64,000 nucleotides of DNA, from assembly GCA_007922195.1 (NCBI GenBank), contig ML682024.1:8966579-9030578 (forward strand), read 5' to 3'. The notes beneath the pieces were generated by a model. It worked only from the letters and a program-made list of their open reading frames with translations. It had not been told where the DNA came from and searched no databases. This DNA comes from Podocnemis expansa. Lineage: Eukaryota; Chordata; Testudines; Podocnemididae. Positions within the stretch are counted from its first letter, which is position 1. Each line of letters opens with the position of its first letter. Made by a program: the position numbers and the translations under genes. This document shows, one piece after another, positions 54,157-64,000 of this stretch.

Positions 54157-55196
54157 CTGAGGGTGGTGAACAACAGAGCAAGGGCAACTAATCTTCCATG
54201 CCATAGCAGAGGACCCGGGCGCAGATAGTTGAGTCACAGGGGTGACAGAAGAAAAGTAAGATTTTATCCTCCAGGCCTTAGATAGACGCACAATGCCCAC
54301 TTTGTTGGTGTGTCACACAACTGTTGATGAGACAGCAATGGGAGGTTGGCTCACGGGATTCCTGGGCTCTCCTCCTGACTCCAGGAGCAGACTGTGGATA
54401 TTTTTTAAGGCAGCATGGCCGAGTACATAAATCTAGCACATTCCATCTGAAAGGCAACAAGACAAGGTGTATGACACTGAAGCTTGCCATATTAATGATC
54501 TTGTGCAGCCCTTCTCCCAAAGACAAGGATATACCTGGATTCTCCTCACCCTCATTACACAGGCCAAGTCATCTGTGGTGAATAGGAGTCAGAACCCACA
54601 GTTCACAGAGATGTCTCTTGGGCTAGATCCTGGGAATCTGAACCCACCTCTGTGCCCATAACTTTCCCTTTGCTGCACAGAGACTTAGAGTTGTTTGAGC
54701 ACACAGTCCCATCATATGAGCTGTTGTGCCAATCAGGCGAGCCCAAGCCTGTCTGAGAGGTTCAGGGGTCCCCTGAAAATCAGATTGCTGAGGTTGCTCC
54801 ACAGACAAAGCATTTGATTGGAAGGCAGGGAAATCCTGGCTCAGGACTTCCTGGGTTATTTCCACTCCGTGGAGATTCAACCATAGCAAAAGTGCCAGGG
54901 ATCCATGAAAATCGTGTTTTGTTTTGTTTTTTTAATTGAACAGTGACATAGATCTTGCTGAGTCTGCACTGGGGAAGCAGTGTGAAACACAAAGCAAGAG
55001 ACCAGGGTCCAGCTCCTCCACTGGTGTAAACTGTCAAAGCCCTATGGACTCTCATGGAGGGAGGCCCATTTACACCCGTTGGGGAATCAGGTCCCAGTGA
55101 CTGTTATTCATGCTCTCTGAGCTCGGAGGCGTGTCCCTGCAGAGGCTGCAGGTCTCTCTATCACATGGTTTGATTTTGTTTCTCCTTGTCACACAG

Positions 55197-55241
55197 GTAG
55201 CGTGGGCAGCAGTGAAGCAGTGAAGGAGCTGACCTGCGTAG
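55197..55241 (+). pseudogene. stalk exon of receptor copy 3
   Basis: A 45-bp phase 1-1 segment between CACACAG and GTAACGG encodes SVGSSEAVKELTCV. Splice sites are intact, though the flanking exons are not. Confidence 0.6.
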
Positions 55242-55852
55242 GTAACGGTCTGTTACTCTGTCACCCCTGGCTCTGTGCCCCCAGCTCTGACCCCAGGGCG
55301 TAGCCTGGGTCAAATGGACCCTGGGCTGGGTAAGTCCTTGGCCTTTATCACAGTCACCCCAGGACAGGCTGGGGCTCTGCCAGTGCAATTCCCCAAAGAT
55401 AGAGAGAAGGGTTACTCAGTCCCAAGGCACCACTTACATCCCACTTGCACCCACTCCTGGGGCATAGGTGGTGTTGAGGCCTCATGCTGGCCCCTGTGCT
55501 CAGGGCAGGGTTGCGCTGTGATGAACTGCCAGCCACTCTGGGGGTGGGAGAGAATGATAGAGACTGTGCTACTGTTTCTCTCACTAGCTCTGTGGCACTC
55601 TTTTGTTGCCTGCTCCTCTGACTCCTCAGGGTTGTGGCTGGGCAAAGGTAAGAGATTCCCCACCAGCTTCCATCACAGGTCTCCTTCTGGAGGGGGACAT
55701 GCTCCCCCCGCAACATGATTCCCCTTAGATCTAAGCCTCTGGGAGCTCACATGGGTTCCCATTATATGGCAGCTGCTCTGTGTCCAGAGATATCCCTGCA
55801 GTTCCACAGATTGCTTTGCTGTCAGTTGTTGTCACGTTTCTTTCTCTGTTGT

Positions 55853-56093
55853 GGGGTGGACCATGTCCCTGGCTGTCTGGGTCACTCACTATGCTCGGGC
55901 TCTGCTCCACATATTGTCTGTGCCCATCATCACCTTTGTGCTGGAGGAATGGGGCCTGCCCAGCCTATGGGGCTGGAGGAAACTCGTGGAATTGTTGGAG
56001 GTGAGGGGGAGAAGCAACATCATGGGGGGGATAGGGGCTGAGTGTGGCAGAACTGCACTGACAAGCTGTGAACAGGGGAGTTGCCTGGAGTGA
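55853..56093 (+). pseudogene. transmembrane exon of receptor copy 3, degenerate
   Basis: It aligns with the copy 2 TM exon (SLAVWVTHYARALLHILSVP, then IITFVLEEWGLPSLW). The acceptor TTGCAG has become TTGTGG. The hydrophobic run is spoiled by His and Arg. The frame ends at TGA 56091-56093 after CEQGSCLE. Confidence 0.65.
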
Positions 56094-57806
56094 TACCAAT
56101 GCCCAGCTCTGAGCAGGTGTTGCGGAAGACACCATGGGTCAGTGCTGCACTATTGGCCCCTGCAATAAGAATCTTTGCCCAGATTTCTCCAGCCTCCTTC
56201 AGTTCTCCTTTCTATCCCCTACCCCATGGGTTCACTGTCAGTCACTTTGCCAGCAGCAGTGGCAGACCTCTGCTCACTCCCAGCCCAGCCAGGTTCATGC
56301 ACAGCTCTGTCAGACATAGGGAGGAAGATGAGGATTATTGCTAGGAAGATGCATTGCTAGGAATTCTTATTGCTAGGAATTAGCTGCAGCACTGCATAGA
56401 CACAAGTATTTTAAATTGGCGGCAGTGGTTTTCAGCAAGTTCAATGGGCTTCCTATTGCTGGACTCAGAAACCCCACTGAAAGGAAGTCCTCTGGGAAGC
56501 TGCTTCACCAAAAAACCCCTGCTTCACCAAAAAACCCCATGTGATCTGCATGGGCTGGGAGCACCTCAGCACCAGGAGCGTAAAGCGAGCTGTTTTCTTC
56601 TAGCTCCGAATTATTTTGCAGCAGATTAGTGCTGTTGTTAACTTTCCAGAAAAGAACTGTGAGCATGTTAGGTAAAAAAAAGAAAAAGAAGAGGGAAAAC
56701 TAACTTCTTTCATTTTCATTATATACCAGAAATGTCACTGATTTTTAGTCAAATTATGTTAACCTTCTTGGCTCACCATGTTGCATCTTCTTGAAACATA
56801 ATAAAGGAAAAGTTGGCTCTTCTTTGTATTTTCCAGGGGAGGGGGACGGAGGTTGTAACACGATTATTTTATATACCTAATACTAATTAATTAGTTAATT
56901 AGCAAACTAAATTCCACAGGGGAGAAGAAAAAGGCTCCATGAATTATAGTTAAACATTTCTGTAAGAAAAAGGGAAACAATCTTTTACAATTCTTTTCAC
57001 TCAGTGAACTACAACAGTTAATATAGACTAACTCAAACTCAAGTGAACTGTCTCTGAGCTTCTGGAAAGCTAAGTTACTGGTATTTCTCACTGTTTACGA
57101 AGACACCTGTTTAAATTTAATTTTGTTTTTATTCCTGCTTATATCTAAAATAACCTATGCAAATTATGCCTGTTAGTAAAATTTAAGCTATTTTATCATT
57201 ATGCAATGTTATAAAGCTAATTCCTAAAAAAAAAAAAAAAAATTAAGCTAATTCCTTTTATTAACTTTAAATTTAATTGTAGACATATTCACCCTATGCA
57301 ATCTTCACAGAAAATTCTAAAATGGCTAAATTCTCGTGTTTCAGGTACTCCTGTATGAAACTGTATTACAACATTTGTAGGGGTAGCCCACTCAAAAGTT
57401 ATACAAGCTCTTTGGAGCAGGGCCTGCCTGTGGCTCAGTGTTTGTACAACTCTTGACACAAGGCGCTCCTAACCCAATCAGTGTCCAGGTGCTGCCATGA
57501 GAGAAATGTTAAATCATAACAGTGAACCCAGGGCCTTCTGCTAGTTTGCATCAAGTAATGTAATTGTTTCATGCAGTAACTTTCCAGTGAGCTAAATACT
57601 TTTATGATGTATTCTGTCAACCACAGGTCTGCAGCACATCAGCTTCATACAGCCACAGTGTGTGACAAATAGTTTTACTTGATATTTAGATTTTATGATT
57701 TCCCTACAAATCTTTTAACAGACAGGGGCCAGAGAACCTGCAAATTCAAACATGGCTGTTATGCTATTGTCAATTTTCATGATTTTCTAGTGAATCACAA
57801 GATATT

Positions 57807-57945
57807 TGCTAGGAGTTCTGTGGCCCTTTTAAAGACTAACAAATTTATATGTGATAAATAAATTTGTTATTCTTTAAAAGTGCCACAGGATTCTTTTTTT
57901 GTTTTGCTGAAATAGACTAACATGGCTGTCTCTTTGGAAGATATT
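57807..57945. repeat. SINE-like foldback repeat
   Basis: 'gaactctgtggccc'-type text, 'aaagactaacaaattta' and its reverse complement 'aaatttgttattcttta', then 'tagactaacatggctg' form a compact foldback of the family at 9.41 kb. It is absent from the partner block at 35 kb, so it inserted after duplication. Confidence 0.6.
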
Positions 57946-59050
57946 TGCTGTTTTTCTTAAAGTCGCAGCTCCTGCAGTGTTGGAATTATGTGAGAATTTT
58001 GGCTTTTGTTTAAAATATTAATTTTCTTTCCTCCTGTGGTTGTGAAGAAAAGTTGACAAGTGTGACGGCTAAAGAATCAAACAGCAGAAGACAAATCAAA
58101 AGATGCAAAATTCATACTTTTTTAAAACAACTCATAAGTTTTGTGGAACTCTGGATTTTGGGGAGCTGCCTCATGACTTTTGTACATTTTGCGCCAGCAG
58201 TTTAGTCTCTAAACAAAGCTCAGAGGACTGAGGGCAGAATTGTTGATATAAAGTGAAAAGTGGTAGGCATAGAGAGTCTGGATATTTTCCCTAATTTTAT
58301 TCAGAAGAAACATTTTTTTTCCAAAAGGCAAACAAACACCTTTTTCTCTGAAGCACTTCGGGGCATTGTGTGTTGTCCAATTATGGCCCCAGAAAAGGTC
58401 CCCCACATCCTTGTTTCATGGTTCCTAAGGTTGTCTTTGATTTTGGGGGGCTCTGTCATGTGACTCTACTGTGTTGTGTGCTGCATTTCAGCAACTGGAG
58501 CATTAATGACACCTCTCCTGCAGCAGAACGATGATTGTGTATGTCACCTCCTCTTCTCTCTGGGGATGTGGGTGCTTTAAGATAAAACAGTAATATTACC
58601 TTTCTTGCTAAGCTGGCCTACAGTGAGAGAAATGAAGCCACAAAATGCCCCTCTGACAGCATGGCTCTGCATACATCAGGAGCTGTTCAAATGAACATCT
58701 AGGCTAGGAAACACCAATGACCTAACTGTAACCCCAGTATTTTTCATGGGTGGCAAGGCCTGACTAGCCAGGCTACCAGCAAATGTGGGAGGCAGGTACT
58801 TGCTCCCGGGTGAAGATCTGTGGCCCCAGCACTGAGACCAGGGTAACAGATGCAGGGAGTCCTGAATAAATCATTGCTCCAAGCCAATGGGTGACTGCTG
58901 AGCTTGAACAGGCCCACAACTCCCTCTTTTCTATTACTTCACTTTTGTCATTAATAAATAGTGTGACTCACCCTGGAGTGTCCCAGCCATTCCACCAAGT
59001 CATCTGGGGAGCGAATGACAGTAACTCATTGTCACTTGGCTGTAAATGCC

Positions 59051-59813
59051 TGTAACACCCACGTAACCAGACTCAGTCTGCCTTGCAGACAGCTCTGACC
59101 GGAGAAAGGGTGTGCATGGGAACACAGCAAGGAGAGCCCCTTTGACCCAGGGGCACCTGTTCCACACCCCCAGAGTGACCACACACACTGGGATAGCGCA
59201 GGGGTTATGGGAATGGGGAAGGTTTATTTACAGAGGTGCAAAGGGGAAACCAACAGGGGAGATGGGGCAGTAGTAACACAGAGTAAACAGCTAACACAGG
59301 GCCCTGCAAGGCCCAACAATGCAGCAGGCTGGAGGCAGACGTGACCTCGTTCTGCACCATGAGTTCAGGAGTCCCAGCACAGTTCCAGTCCAGAGTTCAG
59401 TCCAGCAACTCCTAGTCTTCGGCGCCAGCACTTTCCTGGCAAAAGAAAACCCTCTGATGCCTCTTCTGCCGCTATATGTGAACCCAGAGCGACACCATCC
59501 CCACTTAACTAACTACAACCTCCCCCCTGAGTCCCAGGTGCTGTACCCACGGCCCCACAGCTCCAGATGGCCGGTCACTGGATGCTGCTCTGTCCTTGGG
59601 CGACTCTCCCCAGCACAGTGTCCTTCTGTGGGGGCTGGCCTGGAAACCCAGGTCAGCCGCTCTGTCTTTCCGGGCTTCAGGCAGGGCCTCTCCCTCTTTT
59701 CCTCCTTCCCAGGCCTCCGGCTCCAGCCCCAGCCCCCTCCTCAGCTCCACAACCTCTCCCACAAGGCAAAAATTTAAAGGGACCACGCTCCTTAAAACCC
59801 CAGGGAGGTTACA
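59051..59813 (-). repeat. 3' LTR of the gypsy element
   Basis: Begins TGTAAC and ends GTTACA, inverted terminal hexamers. On the minus strand an AATAAA signal lies near 59.22 kb (CTGTAAATAAACC). 763 bp. Confidence 0.8.
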
Positions 59814-59830
59814 CTCTCCCCTCCTCCAAA
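59814..59830 (-). other. polypurine tract
   Basis: The minus strand reads TGGAGGAGGGGAGAG immediately before the LTR, as expected for the plus-strand primer of reverse transcription. Confidence 0.8.
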
Positions 59831-59869
59831 AGAAAAGGATCCTTTGTGTCCCCAACAGGGAGGGCAGTT

Positions 59870-60786
59870 TCAGTCCATGGATTCCCAGCAGGAGACCCAG
59901 GGCCCCCACTGGTCAGGAGTATTGCAATCACCCAACTCTTGGGACACTGAGGGGTGGAACAGGTTTCCTGTGAGGCAACTCACCCCCTGGGGTACTCCAG
60001 AGATTTTTACTTCACTGGGTTCTCCCAACCAATCATATGTCAGCACACACCTGGGCTTCCCTTCCCTGGAGGAACGTCTAAGTTGGCTGGCAGGCATCGA
60101 CTGCTGTGGCACTATTGAACATGGGGGCGTGGTGACAGATCCTTGAGGTGTAAAGGCAGGGGCATCAGGATCTAAAGTGGCTGTATGGGGTACAGAGTTC
60201 TCCTCATCATCAGGCCCTTGGTGGGTCTCCACAGATTCGGCCAGTGAACCCTCTGGGACACCTACTGTGGGTTCTTCCCCTTCCCCATCTCTTTGTGCAA
60301 TGTTGGAAAGATCTGGTGTGGTTGAAACTTCTCCAAAAGGACATTGGCTGAACACTAGTTCTTCCTCACTCTCTGAGGGACCGGGTGTTTGCAAAGTCCT
60401 ATTATAGCTGCGTTGCTGGGATCGTGTCCAACTTGCAGGACCGGGGGGCTCAGAAACTGTGGGAACATCCTCATCCTCACTCTCTGAGGCACTGGGTGTT
60501 TGCAAAATCCTGTTAGATCTCTGTCGTTTGGATCGTGTCCGACTGGCAGGACCAGGGGCCTCAGAGACTGTGGGATCATCCTCATCGGGAAACAATACCT
60601 GTCCAACTGGTAACAGGTGATTCCAGTGTAGAGTTTTAGTGGGGCCATGACTGCCCTCCAGGCGTATCCAATACACTGGTAGATCTCCCAGTTTCTCCTC
60701 AACGACATACGGCTATGAGTCCCAACGATCAGCAATTTTGTGTTTTCCCTGTAATCGCAGATTTCAGCCCAGCACCCGATCACCAA
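59870..60786 (-). pseudogene. gypsy integrase C-terminal extension
   Basis: Downstream of the integrase core in minus sense the frame reads QIGDRVLG near the start, then PVYWIRLEGSHGP in another frame, and an acidic Ser/Pro-rich tail to 59870. The tail contains a tandem duplication of about 120 bp: repeats of SESEDEDVPTVSEPPGPAS and the similar DEDDPTVSEAPGPAS. Function of the tail unknown. Confidence 0.65.
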
Positions 60787-61559
60787 TCTGAAGTTCCTGT
60801 TGCCTCACTCGCTGATCATATTGCAATTTGTTCCTTTGATTCTGTTGGCCAGAAGCTTGTGTTGCTATCCGATATGCCTCCTTCAATTGGTCTTTTAGGT
60901 GAACCACATACTCCAAATATGTTTCAGGGAGTGACCCATTGGAAGACACTCCAAAACAGAGGTCAACTGGCAGCCGTGCCTCTCGACCAAACATCAACAT
61001 GTATGGTGTGTAGACAGTTGCCTCATGCCGAGTGTAGTTATAGGCATGTACCAAGTGCTCCACGTGCTGGCTCCAGGATTTCTTCTGGTGAGGCTCTAGG
61101 GTTCCCAGCATGTTGAGCAGCGTGCGGTTGAATCGTTCAGGCAGTGGGTCCCCTTGTGGATGATAAGGGGTGGTGTGTGATTTTTTGATCCCCATGATTG
61201 TACAAAGTTCTTTTATTAATCGACTCTCGAAATCCCGTCCCTGGTCTGAGTGTAGTCTTGCAGGCAACCCATAGTGAACAAAGAACTTGTCCCACAGGAT
61301 CTTGGCAACTGGGGAAGTTTTTTGATTTTTTTGTTGGATAAGCCTGAGCATAATGAGTAAAATGGTCGGTTACCACCAGGATATTTGCCATACCCCAGCG
61401 ATCAGGCTCTAATGACAGAAAGTCCAGACAGACAAGCTCCATGGGTGCTGAACTTGTGATATTGACAAGAGGGGCTGTCTTCTTTGGCAAAGTCTTTCGT
61501 CGGATGCATCGGGTACAAGTGTGTACATGGTGGGCAATGTCACGCCCCATCCGGGGCAA
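60764..61559 (-). pseudogene. gypsy integrase core
   Basis: The zinc-finger end (HVHTCTRC) leads into the catalytic core with D (LVCLDFLSLEP), D (LHSDQGRDFES) and E (LPERFNRTLL). The first Asp is in frame 61137-61559, the others in 60764-61351, so a frameshift lies near 61.3 kb. Otherwise the core is complete. Confidence 0.85.
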
Positions 61560-61777
61560 TAGAACCTCGCCTTAACTAAGGTCTCTTATCGTTCTACTCC
61601 CAGGTGACCCATTCGATCATGGCAGGCCTCCAATACACCTTGCCGATGCTTTTGTGGTAGTACCAACTGCTTTGGGTGAGGTCTCGGGGAATGCTTCTTC
61701 CCTTGATAAAGTCGCCCACCTCGGAACAATAAACGATCCCATTCCTTCAGCAAAAGGACCTCCTCTGGATGACTGGG

Positions 61778-62113
61778 TCAAATACTCTTGGGATCTTTTC
61801 CCCTTTCCAATCCATAAAGGACATCCTTCATTCGTGGATCAGCCCTCTGGGCATGTTCCACCTCCTGATCCTTTAGTCTGGGCAATTGAGGATCCTGTAC
61901 TCTACTAAAACGCGAGTAGGCTATGGGAATGGCTTGTGGGGGTGCCCCCAAGAAGTCAATTGCTCGTTCCCCATTGGTCATGGAGTGTTCCTCCACAACA
62001 GATACTCGTTGGCATAAAGCTCTCAATTCAGGGGTACCCACATTCATCCAGTTATTTGGTGAGAAGTCTTTAATGTGAGGCTGACGAGACAAGGCATCTG
62101 CATCTATGTTTGT
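61778..62113 (-). pseudogene. gypsy RNase H-integrase linker
   Basis: It begins ADALSRQPHIKDF, the typical end of gypsy RNase H, and continues as a non-conserved linker. It is separated from the upstream frame by a single TGA directly after QYRPG; CGA to TGA (CpG decay) is the simplest explanation. Confidence 0.75.
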
Positions 62114-63460
62114 TCAACCCGGACGATACTGAAGGGTGAAATCATAAGCAGAGAGTGCTGCTAACCACCGATGTCCTGCTACAGATAATTTTGCTGTTGT
62201 CTTGATATATGTCAGAGGGTTATTATCAGTCTTTACAATTAACTTTGCTCCATATAGGTAATCATGAAACCTCTCTGTCACAGCCCATTTTAATGCCAGG
62301 AACTCCACTTGATGAGCAGGGTAGTTTCTCTCTGATGGTGTGAGGCCTCGACTTGCAAAAGCTACAGGTCGAAGTTTGCCTTCACGCTCTTGATAAAGGA
62401 CAGCTCCTAAACCAGTGTAGCTTGCATCAACATGGAGCTCATATGGCTGAGTGGGGTCAGCATACACCAAAACAGGTGCTTGAGTAAGCTGTTGAATGAT
62501 GTTATGGAAAGCTGCTTCACATTCAGAAGTCCAGCACTTTCCAAACGGTGTGCTCACATTGAAGTATTTATGCCGGGGTGGTCTAACCTTTTTCTTATTT
62601 GTGGGAGGGTATTCCTTTTTGAGTTCTGTGAGGGCATGCACAATATGGGAATAATTTTTTATGAACCTGCGATAATAGCCACAGAATCCCAGAAATGATT
62701 GTAATTCCTTGAGAGTTGTAGGCCTTGGCCAGGTGGTAACTGCTTTTACCTTCTCTAGTTCTGTCGCTATACCATCTGCAGATACAATGTGTCCTACATG
62801 TCGCACAGATGTCTGGCAGAAGATGCACTTGTCTAAGGATAACTTGAGACCAGCCTCTTCCAACCGATCCAGGACCTTGCACAGCCGAGTTTCATGTTCT
62901 TCTAAAGTGCGCCCAAAAACCACAATGTCATCCAGATACACCAGGCACTCTAACAGGTGCATATCCCCTACAACCTGTTCCATGAGTTGCTGAAATGTGG
63001 CTGGAGCCCCAGATACTCCTTGTGGCATACGATTAAACTGGTAAAATCCCAAGGGGCAGATGAATGCTGTCTTCTCCCGGTCCTCTGGTGCCATGGGTAC
63101 TTGATAGTATCCACTGCGGAGATCAAGTACAGAGAACCAGAGACTGCCATTCAGGCTATCCAAAGCATCATCCACCCGGGGCATTGTGTATTGGTCAGGA
63201 ATTGTTCGCCTGTTCAGGGTGTGATAATCAACACACATGCGCACCTTGCCACTTTTCTTTCGTACCACAAAAATTGGCGATGCATAAGGGCTTCTGGATT
63301 CCTCAATAATACCTGCTTGGGCCAGTTCCTGTAGGTGCTGCCTCACATCTTCAATATCTGCAGGGGCTAGTCGTCTTGATCTCTCTCGAAAAGGCCGATC
63401 ATCTTGCATTCGGATATGGTGTTCCACACCCTGAGCACACCCAACATCCCACTCATGCAT
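62114..63460 (-). CDS. gypsy reverse transcriptase and RNase H
   Basis: An open frame of 448 codons with, in order, IIEESRSPYASPIFVVRKKS, VLDLRSGYYQVPM, GFYQFNRMPQG, LECLVYLDDIVVFG (catalytic YLDD at about 62.93 kb), SFLGFCGYYRRFI, then RNase H with ELHVDASYTGLGAVLYQ, QVEFLALKWAV and LIVKTDNNPLTY. All catalytic acidic residues of both domains are present. The ATG at 63460 is internal; the true polyprotein runs from the protease and is interrupted by a TGA near 63.51 kb. The element as a whole is defective only by few mutations. Confidence 0.9.
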   Translation of the reverse strand: MHEWDVGCAQGVEHHIRMQDDRPFRERSRRLAPADIEDVRQHLQELAQAGIIEESRSPYASPIFVVRKKSGKVRMCVDYHTLNRRTIPDQYTMPRVDDALDSLNGSLWFSVLDLRSGYYQVPMAPEDREKTAFICPLGFYQFNRMPQGVSGAPATFQQLMEQVVGDMHLLECLVYLDDIVVFGRTLEEHETRLCKVLDRLEEAGLKLSLDKCIFCQTSVRHVGHIVSADGIATELEKVKAVTTWPRPTTLKELQSFLGFCGYYRRFIKNYSHIVHALTELKKEYPPTNKKKVRPPRHKYFNVSTPFGKCWTSECEAAFHNIIQQLTQAPVLVYADPTQPYELHVDASYTGLGAVLYQEREGKLRPVAFASRGLTPSERNYPAHQVEFLALKWAVTERFHDYLYGAKLIVKTDNNPLTYIKTTAKLSVAGHRWLAALSAYDFTLQYRPG

Positions 63461-63508
63461 AGAGAAAACAGTCTTCCTCTTGACTAACTCCTCACACAGC
63501 CGGTCCTT

Positions 63509-64000
63509 TCACTTGGCAGAAATGGGGGAATCCCCAAACTGGAAACTATCCTTCCCAAAAGGCTTAGCCTTGGTCTCCTCTTGGGATGTAGGGCGCCCCA
63601 CTCGCTGGTATGCAGCTTTACATAAAGCATGCATTGGTAGCTCCTGCAGATAGTTATTCCCCGCCATCTCTTGACACTTCTGTGCTAAACTTTGAAACAG
63701 GTTTGCATTTGTCCCTAGGATTAAAGGTGCATATTCTCTTCCCTTTGGATCTGGGCAGATCAATGCCAATGTTTCTATTTCCTGGGTTGTCCCAGCAACA
63801 TCCTTTGGAAATTGGACCTTTAACAGATAGGGGCAGGAGTCACCACCAATTCCCCAGACTGTCAAACCGGACAGGGAATGCAGGGGCAAATGCTGCAGGT
63901 GTTCTCGATAGTAAGATTCATAAAGTATGGTGACCTGCGATCCACTATCCAGCAATGCCTCACACAAACTTCCCTCTATACGGATGGGCACAACAGCTTG
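63509..64000 (-). pseudogene. gypsy protease, N-terminus outside the window
   Basis: The aspartic protease motif ALLDSGSQVTIL and the later LTVWGIGGDSCPYLLKV define a retropepsin-like domain. The frame ends at a TGA near 63.51 kb, just ahead of the RT frame. The frame is open to the window edge. Confidence 0.8.

Larger units (their letters stand above)
53528..59050. repeat. segmental duplication, copy 3 block (partner 30.0-36.1 kb)
   Basis: It is colinear with the copy 2 block from just after the 3' LTR to the gypsy LTR. Between 56.1 and 59.05 kb I see no gene: AT-rich flank plus one SINE-like insertion. An A18 run near 57.23 kb is flanked by a short direct repeat 'aagctaattcct'. Confidence 0.75.
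59051..64000 (-). mobile_element. Ty3/gypsy LTR retrotransposon, 5' part outside the window
   Basis: Reading leftwards from 64000: protease, RT, RNase H, integrase, a polypurine tract, then the 3' LTR. PR-RT-RH-IN order and an RT of YLDD type define Ty3/gypsy. Gag and the 5' LTR lie past the window end. It inserted into the 3' flank of the copy 3 block; the copy 2 block has the empty site near 36107. Few lesions: two in-frame TGA codons and about two frameshifts. Confidence 0.9.

Overview
This window is reptilian nuclear DNA, most likely from a turtle. The evidence is intron-rich immunoglobulin-superfamily exons embedded in CR1 LINEs, a DIRS-type tyrosine-recombinase retrotransposon, a Ty3/gypsy element, a gamma-type endogenous retrovirus (ERV), many short hAT-like elements, MIR-like SINEs and a foldback SINE-like repeat that I associate with turtle genomes. 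Species cannot be fixed from sequence alone. There is no prokaryotic-style gene, CRISPR array or operon; nearly all long ORFs are chance ORFs or transposon remnants.

The cellular content is a rearranged cluster of small cell-surface Ig-like receptor genes (LRC/FcR-like in style; exact orthology unresolved). Gene copy 1 (+ strand, 7.0-18.6 kb) has five tandem 294-bp phase 1-1 Ig exons, a 42-bp stalk exon and a transmembrane (TM) exon with an Arg in the membrane segment. Its signal-peptide exons are not visible, and an LTR is inserted directly behind the TM exon. Copy 2 (+, 28.2-32.7 kb) keeps a promoter-like block and degenerate exons: start codon lost, an Ig cysteine lost, a splice donor lost. 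Copy 3 (+, 53.9-56.1 kb) is a pseudogene with in-frame stops. Copies 2 and 3 lie in a direct segmental duplication (about 30.0-36.1 kb and 53.5-59.05 kb). Fragments of further family members are a signal-peptide exon on the - strand at 1.45 kb, a promoter-like block at 24.9 kb, and stalk or TM exons at 26.1 kb (+), 41.4 kb (-) and 40.0 kb (-).

Mobile elements dominate the rest. 2.6-6.3 kb: dead DIRS element (-) split by a solo LTR. 7.6-10 kb: CR1 pieces, one split by a foldback SINE. 12-38 kb: many hAT-type non-autonomous elements, several with intact 8-bp target-site duplications (TSDs). 45.4-53.5 kb: an almost complete but defective gamma-type provirus (LTR, tRNA-Phe-like primer site, gag, protease, RNase H, integrase, env remnant, LTR). 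59.05-64 kb: Ty3/gypsy element (-) with its 3' LTR, running off the window end.

The most unusual signal is a family of four short DNA transposons (39.5, 42.65, 51.6 and 52.6 kb) made largely of repeated palindromes centred on TTCGAA, such as TTGTTTCGAAACAA. Each has the same termini and an exact 3-bp TSD. Two sit inside the provirus, and one spans the 400-N assembly gap.
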